This document shows positions 22,004 through 33,629 of a stretch of DNA of 64,000 bases, in pieces. The stretch comes from Lactifluus volemus (Eukaryota; Basidiomycota; Agaricomycetes; Russulales; Russulaceae), in assembly GCA_022376515.1 (NCBI GenBank), contig WTXI01000010.1, forward strand, positions 124,001-188,000, given 5' to 3'. The notes under the pieces are model-generated. The model had not been told where the DNA came from, made no database searches, and saw only the letters and a list, made by a program, of their open reading frames with translations. Position 1 is the first letter of the stretch; each line of letters opens with the position of its first letter. The position numbers and the translations under genes are program-made.

Positions 22004-23583
22004 TCAAATGTGATTTTCTCTCGTTTCGAAGGGTGGTCCCTCAAAATCTATTATGCGCCGAATCATTGCTGGGTTAAGTTTTGGCCACTCGTAGACACTA
22101 GAGAGACGCCTAAGAAGGTAAGGCTACAGCTTCTGAAACAAAGCTCACCCTCGACACGGAACCCCATCTTCAAACAGCGATTGCTCCAATACCCGGCGGC
22201 GCCAATTTTCACGCCAACCGAGGTCATAAATGCGCTCAGAGGATGGGATTGGATAAATACGCTGTCCGTGTAGAGACTCGTGGCTATTCCCCTGCATGGG
22301 AGGAATAACATGGACAGCAGAAGCACTCGCAGAAGAGACAAGCGTGTTTAAATACGGTATGTATACAAAGCGTCCTGTGGAAATCCGCGACGTCTTTCCA
22401 GTTTGGGCCACGCGGATGCGCTCCAGAGTCGTTTGCCCTCTAGTCACATCTGTCGCCACAGTGATAGTCATTGACTGCAAGGACCCGGATCAATCAGAGG
22501 TCAACATATAAAAGATGGAAATACGCACCACAGCAAATAGCCATAACAAGATTGAAGTGCCTATGAGGACTACTAGGCGAGCATGCGGTTGAGAAATGAG
22601 AGAGCCACTAAACCACGGTTCGGGGGTGCGCTGAGTCCGTAGCATGCGGAAGCCGAGCAAGGTGCCGACAACCCAACGTCCTGGGGGCCCGCCAAATATT
22701 ATCCACGAATACAGGCGATCCCACCAGACGTCAGTTGCCCAGGCGTCTGCATGTGACGCTGCCAGCGCGGCGATGACATGGATCCTTAACATCGGCAAAG
22801 TTGGCAGGCTAGCAAGAGGTACGGTGATTAATGTTAAACCAAGTAATGCCAGAAAAGTTTTCAGTCGTTTCGTGGAAAGACAATTCCCCAGCTGACACGA
22901 TAATGCATCAACAAACGACAATACGGACCCGACATCAGATCTCACTTACCCAAGGACAGTGGTGATCAAAACCTAGGCGGCACACGCCACACACCGAGCA
23001 GTGATGCGTTCCAGGCGGCTTCCAGCGCATCTTGCAATTATCCTTGACGCAGAAATCGAAACTTCCATCTGAACGACATTCGAAAGGCACAGTGACGGAC
23101 TGAGGCTCAGGTGCCGTATATGCGGGGATGTTGTGTGTCGCACAGCCTGAACAAGCGTGTAGATATACTGCGGCGAGGAGTGGGAAGAGCAATCCGACTG
23201 TCGTCATATAAACCGCTATGCTCGGGCTTTAGTCAGGTATCCAAGATGCTATCGGAATAGGACCGCTGACCTGCTAGCATGTAGCGTCCCTCATGATGGG
23301 CTAACCACCCAACTGAGGAAAGGAAGTCATTGGCAAAGATGTGAGAGACAAGAGGTTCAGGGCGCACCGCCAACTTCCAAAAGGGAGGTATACCATCCGA
23401 AACTTTTGGGGAATTCAACATAAAAGGAGAAACTGCTTTTGGGCTGTGTACGCACCCGATAATGGTGATAACAAGTGCTTGGATAGAAAACTCGAGTGCA
23501 CGAGTCACCCTCCGTCGATAGTAATCGGGACATTTGCGATGGGGTTGCATTGGTTCAGGGTTGTGATTTGCTGGCGGGAGCAT
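22004..23583 (-). CDS. DHHC-type protein S-palmitoyltransferase
   Basis: Five exons, 23583-23271, 23215-22950, 22891-22529, 22474-22149 and 22109-22004, give 457 residues in consistent phase. The cysteine-rich domain reads DNCKMRWKPPGTHHC, then CRLGFDHHCPW, with LGNC after the intron; the DHHC cysteine is the acyl acceptor. Hydrophobic segments flank it (around GLLFPLLAAVY before and LALLGLTLITVPLASL and LVVLIGTSILLWLFAV after), as expected for a four-pass membrane enzyme of the Golgi or ER. TRGQTTLERI after the last membrane span is the usual TTxE motif. The last intron is only 39 bases and I am less sure of it. Two broken copies of its 3' end lie at 4640-5480 and 8640-9080, which makes this the likely parent gene. 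Confidence 0.85.
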
Positions 23584-23871
23584 TAACACCACCAGAAACT
23601 TGCCAAGGCTCCACTATAATGTTAAGGAAAGCCCATGGAGTTGACCGCTGCTAATAGTTCCAAGTAACCGCACCGCGCATAGGCAGGCCAAGAGTGATTA
23701 CATAATCTTCAACGGAGAACGCATAGCCACGGCGGTGACTCGGAGCTCTGACAGGAGAAGCATAGAAGCGCTAACTGCGCAAGTTGTACTAGTACGCCTT
23801 GGTAGACCCTCATAATAGGTTCCATTGCCACGTCCTGATTCGGTGACCCCCCTCGCTGTCATCCCTAACTT

Positions 23872-24604
23872 ATGCTCTCCTTCAACATTCAAAATTTGCA
23901 GACTTCCCTTCTTGCTGCTGTACAGCAACACGGGGGCAGACGCGGTACAGCTTCAGTTTTTGAGCGCGGTCGCACTGCTAGTGAGGTGTTGCCTCGGTTA
24001 TACCTCACAGACCTCTTCACCGCGCGCGACGAGGAGCAACTCAATGCGCTTGGAATTACCCATGTCGTCTCAGTCATAGAGCAGGCACCGGTGCTCCCAC
24101 AGAAGTCGCTCCGAACGTTGCATATCCCGCTCTCGGATACTTCAGACCAGGACATCCTGGTGCATCTACCACTCACCACTTCGTTCATTCGCGATGCGCT
24201 GGCAGAGAGCCCAGACTCCCGTGTGCTGGTCAGCGTCAGATAGACGTTTTTCCACATTGTTCCCTGATATCTAACAATTTCCATGCCAGGTTCACTGCAT
24301 GATGGGCATAAGCCGGAGTGCGACAGTTGTATGCGCTTATCTCGTTGCTACGACGAGAATGACGCCTCATGAGGCGCTCGCCGCCGTCAAGGCCAAACGT
24401 GAAATTGTATGCCCAAATTTAGGGTTTCGACGACAACTGGAGGAATACGCAAGGCAAGTGCAGGACGGACAAGGAAAAGTCCGCGCACGGCCGGTTAGAA
24501 TTGGGGAGAATGTGACGGAAGTGATACGCAAGCTGACCGGGGGCGCGCAGAAAGCGAGCACTGCCAAAGCTGAAGCTGTCTCTCCATCTTTAGAAAGAGT
24601 CTAG
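23872..24604 (+). CDS. Dual-specificity protein phosphatase, copy 1
   Basis: Two exons, 23872-24228 and 24290-24604, encode 223 residues. The domain runs from EVLPRLYLTDLFTARDEEQL to about 180 and carries the active site VHCMMGISRSATVV, with the cysteine nucleophile and arginine of the HCx5R loop, followed by a C-terminal helix with MTPHEALAAVKAKR. The N-terminal 40 residues and the lysine/serine-rich tail are unlike known domains. It should dephosphorylate phospho-Tyr/Ser/Thr proteins. It sits head to tail with a similar gene 365 bases downstream; intron position and active site are shared, so the pair is a tandem duplication. The start is the first ATG in frame. Confidence 0.88.
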
Positions 24605-24968
24605 TCTCTAGTCGATCTTTGATCTGATTGGCCGTTTTTTGTTATCAAGCTCTATATCATTTGATCGCCGCTGGTATTCCCAATTTGGGAACTGACAGAA
24701 CCGAACCGGTAACCTTCGCCGCGCCGTTACTAGTTCCGTAAGCCAACCAGGTCGTTCTAACGGCGCCGCCTCGCTTCCCTCGAGTCATCCATACAGTACA
24801 GCATGACTCGGTCATATTCGCACTGCCCCCGCCACGATCGTCGCATGTGTGCGGAGCTGATAAAGATAAAGGCTTGCGATGCACCAGCGAAAACCTACGT
24901 ATTCAAGTTAGCGAATTTCGACATAGTACATTCCCCCCACCTTTTCCGCCCCACAACGACAATTTGAG

Positions 24969-25738
24969 ATGCGACGTGACTACTCTACAGCAAGAATAGC
25001 CAACAGGATAGCGCCGCGCTTGTACCTAACTTGTCTTGCGACTGCCAAGGATGAGATCCTGCTCGCCAACCTCGGAATTACCCACCTCGTTTCCGTCATT
25101 GAGAAAGCACCAACGTTCCGGCCTACCTTTCCGCTGCGCACCCTGCACGTCTCTATCTCCGATCATACCGATGAAGACATTCTCACCCACCTCCCCGAAA
25201 CGACCTCTTTCATCCGCGGCGCCCTCATGGAGAATCCTAAGAATCGCGTTCTGGTAATGTTACCGCTCCGACACCAATGCTGTTTTGGTTTTACTAACGA
25301 CAAAACCATATACAGGTCCATTGCTTTATGGGCATCAGTCGAAGTGCGACAGTAGTGATCGCGTACCTCATCGCCACGACCAAAATGACACCGCATGAGG
25401 CGCTAGCGGCCGTCCGCGCCCGACGAACCATCGTACGACCCAACCGGGGTTTCATGTCCCAACTACAACAGTACCACTCTAGTCATTCCAACTCTTTGCA
25501 AGCCGAACTTGCCGCCGCCGAAGGGCAGCAACGCCCCGATAAAAAATCGTCCGAGGGGAAACGCGAAAAGCAAAAGGCGTCCTGGGGCTATAATACCGCC
25601 GCGTTGTGGGACTTTAAGGATGTGGCAAAGTCCTACGTGCACAATGCTCTAAACCCAGCGACTTTCTTGCCTTCCACCTTTCGCCAGCAACATATCGCGG
25701 CGCGGGGATACTGGGAATTTGAGAGGCATCTTTCTTGA
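24969..25738 (+). CDS. Dual-specificity protein phosphatase, copy 2
   Basis: Exons 24969-25253 and 25316-25738 give 235 residues. The active site is VHCFMGISRSATVV, and the same intron interrupts the gene just before it as in copy 1. The N-terminus is shorter than in copy 1 (RIAPRLYLTCLATAKDEILL begins near residue 13). The tail is longer and charged, ending in RGYWEFERHLS. In another frame just past this stop (25740-25904) there is a protein-like stretch (LLLQGSPFGLGALTEDETKKL), so a further intron or a recent frameshift could change the C-terminus; I found no good donor. The function should match copy 1, with a different tail suggesting different partners. Confidence 0.85.
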
Positions 25739-26032
25739 TCCTTTACCCAGCTCAAATTTTTTTCCCCTCACTGGGACTAGACAGTACCCAGCAGAAACCG
25801 GCTTGTTGCTACAAGGCAGCCCTTTCGGACTTGGAGCTTTGACTGAAGATGAGACGAAGAAACTGACAATGATGACCAAATCGACAGACGAGGAACTCCG
25901 ATAAATACCTGTGCACACTAGAAACTATACCTTGTCCCGAAGTTACCATGCAGCTAGATTATAATCTGTCTGGACTAACAGATCGTCATGACACTTTGTT
26001 GATATTTATGCCCATCTGGGTGCCTGCACATG

Positions 26033-26140
26033 AAGTAAAGTCTTTTACTACTAGTAGTATTTATCTCTGCAGGAGTTCAACCTATCGACTGGACTTATTG
26101 CTTTTGTAATACAATTATAATAGTGGAAAATAAAAGACTT
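26033..26140. repeat. Dispersed AT-rich repeat, copy 1
   Basis: It shares the AGTCTTTTACTACTAGTAG start, a TTATCTCTG block and the CTTATTGCTTTTGTAATA block with 33503-33600, in the same orientation. It lies between DSP copy 2 and the 3' end of the kinase-like gene. At 26155-26175 it is followed by GGACCTGACCTGGCC, which recurs at 39498. Confidence 0.65.
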
Positions 26141-26177
26141 TAATGCTAATGAATGTGGACCTGACCTGGCCACCCAC

Positions 26178-28192
26178 TTATAGAATGCTAAAGATGTGAG
26201 CTAGAAGGTACAAAAGTAAACATCCACCAATGACTGCAACTAGACCAACTTTTCTTAACATTCCAGTGATTCCATTATTAAGAATGAATTCAAATGTGTC
26301 CAAGTCTGGCCAGAGTTGGTCACTCCATGCATATCTCAGCTCTTCACACTTCCTCAATCCTGGACATACATGGTCAACATCTGAGAATGCAAAGTCAATG
26401 ATCCTCAGATGACACCACCCTTTTCGCACCACATTCCGTGGCTCAAAGTCATTGTGACAGACACCAAAGTGGTGGATAAGGTATAGTTGCCCAAAAAGAA
26501 CAAGTCTACCAGATAAGGTTAGCCAAACTCTCGACAGAGTGATGCCAGTGAGTCACACCTCTCTACAAATCCAAGTGATTTCATGGTAAATTCCATCCCA
26601 AGAGTATCCAAAGATGGTCCTTCATCAGAGAAAACAAGCACCTGTCTACCATACCACTCATCACGGTATTCACCATAAAAGTGAGGGGCCACCCATCCAG
26701 TGAGGTGGGCACTGGCAAGCTTATGGTATGCATTTCTCTCAACTGTGAACAGGCGTTCAAGCATGGCTTTATCTTTCTTGGGTGCATTGGCAAACTTGAC
26801 AACAATGTTTGACTTGCTTGATGTATACACAGAGGACCAACCTCCACCAAGATAGCCATCAAGGTGTATGAAAGGACATTGCTTCCTACCATTTTGAGGT
26901 TGGGATGTTTTAACAGGTGAGAGAGCCATTGGGTCACTGTCAAAACACTGAACAATCATGCCTCCTGGGGCCTTCAGAAATCTGTTAGTGTCATGAGAGA
27001 GAAAGAAGAGAAGTGACTTTCTGACTTTTGTTATTCTGTCTGAGTCACTTTTATCTTGATTAGTGTTCCAGGACATCTTGAGTGTTTCTAAGTGATTGCA
27101 TCCTTGAGCACTATGTAAAATCCTCAGACCTGACAAAGATGTCTCTCCTATAGTAACAGAAAGGCCAAATTTTTCACAAAGAGCATTGTCACTAATGTTG
27201 AAGGCCTCTGTAAGCAACATATAGACTAGGAGACTCCAGATAGGAGGTTGAGCCTGGACTGCAGGTTCTTGTAGACTACCAGGTTTAAGGCAGAAGTCCA
27301 GGACTGGTGAGCAATAAAAAATAGGTGGTTCTGCTGATTGAGGGATATAAATGATGAGGTACTTGAGTCCACTGAATAGGACTGCCCAACGGGCCCGAGG
27401 CTGAATATCAGTTGCATGGTAGGACAACTATATATAGACATGAATCAGATAGTAGACTACTGAGAGAAACAAAACACAAACTTTGCCCAATATGGCTGTA
27501 TAGCCTTTGTTCTTGGTTGATACAGTCTGGGGGTACACTTCTAGCCTTGATCCATGTCTCAGGTCATCCATGAGTTCCCCAACAAGTTGGTTAAATATCA
27601 TGAATGATTTGTTGTCCCATAGGATTTTGATCATATCATCAACTCCATAGGCCAAATCAGTAATGACAACATTGCGATCTGTGTGTGGTTCCAGGTAGAA
27701 CCCTGCATCTTTCCCTGTCAGCACATAAAAGATATCTCTGACCATAATGGACAGGTAAAGCGCCATTGTTCTGATATAAGCCTTGTCGAAGTTGTACCTT
27801 CCCATTGCGAGATCACGTTCCAGGTGAGAAAACAGGTCACTAGGCATTGTGATGCGATCACGAATCATGGCATGTGTTTCTTCTGCTTGAGTATGGCAGT
27901 GACAGTGCTCATCGATAATGTGACGCAAGTTCTGATGCATCCTATACGGCAGATCCTTGGTCAAATGCAAGTGAGACGGAAGCCGTTGGCTAGTCCACTC
28001 CTGAGGTGTGAAAGATGAGGTGTTGGCAGAGTGATCTACTCCTTCCGGCGTTTCATTGACTTGCAGCGACTTTGGCCAAATTATGTGTCTGTTCAGTGCA
28101 CCAGGAAAGAGGAGGCTGTTCCAGGTGGGAAACGTAGACAGGCTCCTTTTCCAAGGACGTAAAAGCGGTCGTGCATGAAGAATAGGACTCAT
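26178..28192 (-). CDS. Kinase-like protein with C-terminal membrane segment
   Basis: Exons 28192-27482, 27427-26559 and 26505-26178 give 635 residues in phase. The second half is a protein-kinase fold: a Gly-rich turn GGGWSSVY (about residue 440), IVVKFA with the presumed ATP lysine, a Glu-rich helix (LERLFTVERNAYHKL), VCHNDFEPRNVV as catalytic loop (His-x-Asp plus Asn) and IIDFAFS in place of DFG. The last 30 residues are a hydrophobic segment (LVAVIGGCLLLYLLAHIF), so the protein may be tail-anchored. The first 240 residues are of no known domain; I recognise the overall layout as one of the kinase-like families expanded in Agaricomycetes. Activity is likely but the substrate is unknown. The local base composition is AT-richer than neighbours, perhaps pointing to recent arrival. 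The start is the first ATG and could lie further downstream. Confidence 0.75.
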
Positions 28193-28790
28193 GGAGTATA
28201 CAAAGGAGTACGTAGCGCAAAGGGGTCACCCTGGCTGAATGTAGCATTGTCAGCATCCGACTCGGAGCGAGCGGCAGGCCACCAAACCGGGCCGTACATC
28301 GTGGGCCCAATTTCGTTGGCCTGTAGCAGATATACCCGAGTGTCCCGTCCAAACGAGAGGTGGCTGTTCCAGGTGGGACTCGGAAATGTGGGTTAACGCG
28401 AAGAAGGTCATGCAGTTTGCACGACTTTCCCACGCAGCACTGGCACCGCATATTTTCACTTCCGAGTACTGCCAGTGCGAGTCGGCACCGCATCTGTTTG
28501 TAACAGCAGCCTCCAGTGTCCCGTCATCGTCTCTCTGACGGAAAGAAAGTGCATCCTCTTTTTAATGACCCGGCATGACACGTTGTCCTTTGATCCTTTT
28601 CCTTTGGTCCTCGGATCAGCCTGAGATCAACCTCCATTCCCCGAGTGGGGTTTGCAAACAGTCAATCATATGATCCGCGTTATCTACCTCAAATAACCGT
28701 GCTACGTTTAGAGCTTTGCTAACCTTTCCCCCCACACCTTTTCTCCACTTCCCCTTCTTGCGTACCGCCCGGACTTAGAGGCCAGGAGAC
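28193..28790. other. Intergenic upstream of kinase-like gene and glycerol kinase relic
   Basis: About 600 bases. Two short imperfect copies of a tract (28110-28180 and 28355-28425, both with GCTGTTCCAGGTGGGA) lie near the kinase-like start. The later part (28650-28790) is CT-rich and was probably the glycerol kinase promoter. No gene recognised. Confidence 0.45.
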
Positions 28791-29930
28791 GTGTCAGCCC
28801 TCAGGGAGAGCGAGTTTGTTGGCAGCCTAGATTGTGGTACAACGTGAGTTCAGATCTAGACTCGTTGGGGTGCGCTCCCATGCACGCTGACATCGACCTA
28901 TAGGCTTCATCATCTTCGATAAGCATGCAAATATCATTGCCCAAAGCCAAGAAGAGTTTCCCCCAGTACTACCCCAAGCCTGGGTGAGCGCTCTTCTCAC
29001 CCACGAACTTCCTGTTCAATCCCGTCTTCTAACGACTCTTCTTTGAAATTAGATGGCATGAACACGAAATACAACTCGTGTGCGACAGGGTCATCGAGCA
29101 GGCTGTAGCCAAATTGGAAGAGATTGGATACAAACGCAGCAGCGTCAAAGTTATGGGTGTGCCCTGGCCCTAATTCTGCCTCTCTTGAACCCCAAGACAG
29201 ATCGTGAAATGAGTTACCAACCAGCGCAAGACGACTGTCGTGTGGAGCCGGAGGACAGGCAAGCCATTATCGTATGGGAGGACTCGCGCACCTGTGGTGT
29301 GGTTGCGCATTATGCGCACGTGCTCAAGACACAGGGAATCGAGGTCGATGGCCGAGTACGCAGCGGGCTGGACGGGGCGCAGGGTCTCAAGGAGATTGTT
29401 AGGCACTCTCCCGGAGTTTTGTTGCTAACTTCGTGGCTAACAACTTTGCCTGCACAGCACCGGCCTCCCACTATCTACCTACTTCTCCGCAATCAAGCTC
29501 CGATGGATGATCAATAATTGGGCGGATGTCCGTCGGGCACACGAGTCTGACGACCTCGCGGGTCGAGTCTTGGATTGCATATGTCAGTCTTGAATCATTT
29601 TTCATCTCACCCACCCACCGTTGACAGCCAAGATAGAATTTACTCTGCGGCGTGAGCGCTGATCGACACATTAGCGAGGTGACGAATGCTTCCCGTACGC
29701 TTTTGCTCGATATCCGCACGCTCAGGTGGGATCCTGTACTTTTGCGCTTCTTCGGCTTCCAGGAGTCGGTACTGCCACGCCTCGTCTCGACGAGCGAGAT
29801 GTATGGTAATGTAACATATGGCGCTCTCAAAGGTGTCCCATTAGGCGGCCTCGTTGGTGACCAACAAGGCGCGCTTGTCGGTAATAAATGCCTGACTCAG
29901 GGCGAAGCCAAGTGTACGTAAAGAGGAGGC
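28791..29930 (+). pseudogene. Glycerol kinase, 5' half, decayed
   Basis: Conceptual pieces in order match FGGY-family glycerol kinase: [89 protein letters not shown] and PLGGLVGDQQGALVGN. Old intron borders are still visible (GTGAGT after CGTT, GTGAGC near 28985, TTAG near 29051). The reading frame is broken several times: an extra C near 28967, a frame change near 29265 and a stop near 29595. The start codon seems to be GTG at 28791 where ATG is expected. The sequence stops resembling the enzyme at about 29930, just after GEAK. Confidence 0.8.
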
Positions 29931-29989
29931 TGATCTCAGATCCAGCAACTCGAAGGTAACATTCGGGGCAAAGCTCCCTATTCGTGATG

Positions 29990-30720
29990 CTCACCCTCCA
30001 TGCATATGCCATCATACGAAAAATCGAAAATACACTTACGGACAAACAGCCTGCACCGACTACAGTACGACTGTACGAGTCGCTCTCACGCCACTCTCTC
30101 ACGTTCTTCCTCGGTCGTCCGCGGCTTGAAGGTCCTACTGTTTGCCGTGTTGACTCCCCGCAGCGTCTCCGGCCGTGTGATATCCCACCCAAACAAATCA
30201 ATCGCAGACCCAGCGAGCAACGCCGGACCGAGTGCAGTGCTCTCACGCATCTCGAGCCAAACGACCTCAAAGCCCCCCCGCGACCCCATTCGTCATGCCC
30301 CCGTCGACCGACCTTGAGGTGGGCGAGGTCCGAGCGTGAGTCTAACTTCATGCTGTCGATTACGGCGCAGGTTTGGAACACGTTCACCTCGAGGGTGGCG
30401 CGCGCGACGTGCGCCGGCGTCGTGTAGGAGGTTAGGCCAACCAGCAGACCGGTGGCGCCCAGGTCCCAGGCAGACCAGAAAAGGCTGTCACGAGGTAGAC
30501 GCCTGAGGTGGGTGGCACAGAGCGAGTGAGAGAGTTGACCTCGTCAGCTGATTTGATCATTTTCATGAAGTCGCGCAGCCATTTGATAGCGCTACCTGCG
30601 ACAGCAACTACAGAGACGGGTATCTCGAGCTAAGGAAAGTATGAGCCATACAGATAGTATCATTTGGGATTTATTTACCTTACTCTACACTGTCGCACTC
30701 CTGGGAGCGCGGGCGAGTTT
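29990..30720 (-). pseudogene. Glycerol kinase, 3' half, inverted and decayed
   Basis: On the minus strand this reads as the missing C-terminal part of the same enzyme: [78 protein letters not shown] and [14 protein letters not shown] likely old intron end (CCTTAG) precedes the first block near 30635. Several frameshifts separate the blocks. The half faces the 5' half at 28791-29930, so the two now converge. About 40 residues between them are not found. Confidence 0.8.
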
Positions 30721-30869
30721 GGGAAGCCAAAAGAGAAAATAGAAGTGGTGAGCTATTTGCTTGGGATTGCTCCCAAGCTTTCCGCTGGGGATTTCTTCCT
30801 ACATTTCTCGTCCTTAAATACATGAGCGTAGCTACTTAATGAAACATCAAGAAAGGCTAAATATGGAGT

Positions 30870-31583
30870 AATTAAGTATATCCCGTTCCGTGTCCTGACA
30901 TCAGGCGAAATGAGATCGAATCCGAAGGTAGGCGGGAGGTCCACCTTACAACATAATAACCAAACAAAACAGTACGGGGAAGCTTCTGATGCGACCAGGG
31001 CGAATTCACAGGAAGATCAAACTGGTGGTCGGGAGAGGTTGAGGAGGCACAGGAAGGCATTGAAGTATCTGGGGGCGAAGCGTAACAGATTTGCAACTTC
31101 AACCTGAGTCAAAGTTGACTGATAAATAACATTTATAGAGGAAGAAGCTGTTTTATAGTCATCGGACAAGTGATGACCAAGGGCGGCATGAACAGCGGAT
31201 ACGCCCGCGGACGACAATGCACCTGCGGGAAGCGGAAAGGAAGAGGGCCAACATAATTGCCCACCTAGGAATGACGAACTATCTCCGTGTTGCGGAAATG
31301 AGGTGTGCTTGGTCTTGTCCAACGTCATAACATGGTCGGAATCGAACACCTTCAACTACGAATATCCGGCTCAATAACGGTCGCTCTGATGATTGGGACG
31401 CCAACTCACCACGACGTCAATCCTCCGCAGACCTTCCAGACTACCAAGGTATAGCACGATGAATCCTTTTAATTCTTCTCCGGTGTACAACAGAGGGTGA
31501 TCGTGGACGGAAGTTGTACGACTTATGACCTCAGTAAGGACATAGTCGATACCCCAAGACACGAGGTTGTATCGGTGGACCAT
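30870..31583 (-). CDS. Arrestin-like protein, 3' part unresolved
   Basis: Exon 31583-31410 (from MVHRYNL) joins exon 31355 downward across a 54-base intron, giving YTGEELKGFIVLYLGSLEGLRRIDVVLKVFDSDH and then FLGGQLCWPSSFPLPAG, the pattern of the arrestin N-terminal beta-sandwich as found in agaricomycete hypothetical proteins. From about 31240 downward I cannot find a continuation that looks like the rest of the family, and the frames are short. It may be a real, poorly resolved gene, or a truncated one. If functional it would be a trafficking or ubiquitin adaptor. The start is the first in-frame ATG. Confidence 0.42.
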
Positions 31584-31966
31584 GTTTGGGGGAACTGAAG
31601 GATAAAACACTTGGTTGTTAACGTGACATGCTGAGTCTATGAGGTGCGCAGCGAGTCAGTCAAAACCGACGGAGTCAAGCAACTTACAAGTCTGACACCA
31701 TTCAAGTTTCTGGAACCCTTTGGAAAGCATAGCTACCGTAACAGCTTCTCCAGTTGTTCTAGGACTTTTTTCATGGGTGAACAGCCAATCTTCGTGTGGA
31801 CATGCCGGTCGTGAGATCGAAACAGCCTCTGAACGGTACACACTCACCACATGGGACCTGCGTTACCTCCAGATTGGACCTTTGCAGGTAATCCATTATT
31901 ACATCCGAGTCTGGTGACAGGGTTTCCTGTAACTGTAGATATGAAGGGAATAATACCACTGAGATA

Positions 31967-33079
31967 TCAATGCCTACATACATTATCATCGAAGATTCCG
32001 TCTATCACCTCCAAGTCATCATCATGAATAAGGATCATATCGCAGTCGGGTGCGCGCTGTTCAGTCCATATCAGAGCCAAATATATGCCCGCAGTAGGGT
32101 ACAGCCTGGATCTTCAGTACTCACCTCGGCAACATGGTCTATTAGTAGGTGAAGTGGATCCCGATACTTTGGAAGTTCAGATGAAAGCTACACGTCAACT
32201 TGACGGACAGCACTTTACCTTTGTGACCATAGAGACCGATGTGGGTTCCAAATCACTGTCGTGCCCATCTGAGTCGGATGCGTTTCCTGCAGCTCCTCTA
32301 AGAGAAGTGAACATCTGGAAGCGGCGAGCTGCACGGAAACCTCGAATGAACAGGCACCGATTCTCGGGTAGGAACTAACATGCATCAGTCTATTGGTCCT
32401 TGCCACGGTATACAAAACTTACCGTCCCGCTAGGGCCACGATTCAACAAAACCCCTGAGTTGTGAATGGGGAATTGCCAAGTGATGGCGTCACCGGTTAC
32501 TTGAACCCCGAATGATACCGATGTATCCACTTGGTTCTCAAAGACGATATTAGTTGAAGATCTCGTGAGATGACAGCCGGTAACAAGAACGATCTCCTCC
32601 ATCCGGTCAATTCCCAATCCAAGTTGCTTGGCAAAGCGAAACCAACTGTCGATATGCTGGATCATATATCGCCCAAAATCACCCTGGGCAACCGTGTCCT
32701 CACGTCGGGCTTCCACTGGAAGGGACAATACTGCGCCTTGTTTTCCTTGGCATAAAAAATAGACGTCTCCACCAGGAGCTACCGCGACGGTGACCGCAGC
32801 GGAACAAAGATCGGTGGGATGAAGCACGCCAATGTCGATGTGGTCGGGTACACGGGGAACAAGGGACTCGTAATAGTCTGGTAGATCCAACGTTTGCGAT
32901 GGATGGTCTCTCGGCAGAAGAACATTGAAAAGACGATAGAATTTGCCTCCTCGTATGTAACCGACGTCGCCAACTGTCACGGCATCAGAGAGCGCTCCCC
33001 GACCTGGCTCCCACAGGGCATGGCCATAAGCATACCACTTTATTGCAAGCTGTCTGCGAAAGAGGTCATAATGGGCCAT
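31967..33079 (-). CDS. Conserved hypothetical protein of Agaricomycetes
   Basis: Exons 33079-32423, 32374-32219, 32166-32125 and 32056-31967 give 314 residues. The N-terminal part (YGHALWEPGRGA, VGDVGYIRGGKFYRLFNVLL, KQGAVLSLPVEARREDT, FGRYMIQHIDSWFRFAKQLGLGI, EEIVLVTGCHLTRS) matches a very common but uncharacterised family of mushroom-forming fungi, and later CLFIRGFRAARR and IHDDDLE fit its usual end. The function is unknown; no membrane span, signal or catalytic motif is evident. A GTATGT donor near 31979 and an acceptor near 31930 would allow a further exon with LQETLSPDSDVIMDYL, so the C-terminus is uncertain. The stretch 31584-31966 between it and the arrestin-like gene has no other feature that I can support. 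Confidence 0.75.
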
Positions 33080-33502
33080 TGGGCCTGCGAAGAGGACGAC
33101 TTCTGTGAACCTAAAAATGTGTGTTACCTTGCTTGCAAGATATCTACGTGGTTGATCTATGTGGTTGTAATCACGCCCGCTTACGTGAGCTATTGCTAAT
33201 CATTTACATAATCATTTCCTTCTTTGGCCATCGAATGATGCCACCGTCAAGCGAGTACTTGACGCTCACCGTGTCTGTGAACCCAACTACTGCAGTCAAC
33301 ATCACACAGTGAAAACAACACGCAACAAGATGAAGAACAAGAAGGGACCTGGGACACAACTTGAAAGCAAACGATACCTCCGAGTTGTACTTGGCAAGGT
33401 TTGTAAACGAAATTGTCAGCTGTTCTGGTTGTAGCACACGCACCGTAATGCCAGTGTCCGAGCCACATGCGGGGGTTGCATGTGCAAGCGAGGTATTGAG
33501 CC

Positions 33503-33600
33503 GACATAGTCTTTTACTACTAGTAGCAACTTATCTCTGACAGCGACCGACATTATCAAGGACTTATTGCTTTTGTAATATAATAATGGAAAATAAGCGG
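33503..33600. repeat. Dispersed AT-rich repeat, copy 2
   Basis: It shares the blocks described for 26033-26140 in the same order and orientation. It lies just past the 3' end of NLR2, between it and the conserved hypothetical gene. The remaining gap 33080-33500 holds short frames only. Confidence 0.65.
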
Positions 33601-33629
33601 CGAAGCAATAGCATACAGTACAACTGGTT

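Noticed and set aside
26519..26600. Apparent frameshift in the kinase-like gene before the catalytic loop
   Set aside because: A 53-base intron (26558-26506) with GTGTGA donor, CTAAC branch site and TAG acceptor restores the frame and joins FVER to LVLFGQLYLIHHF, so the gene is intact.
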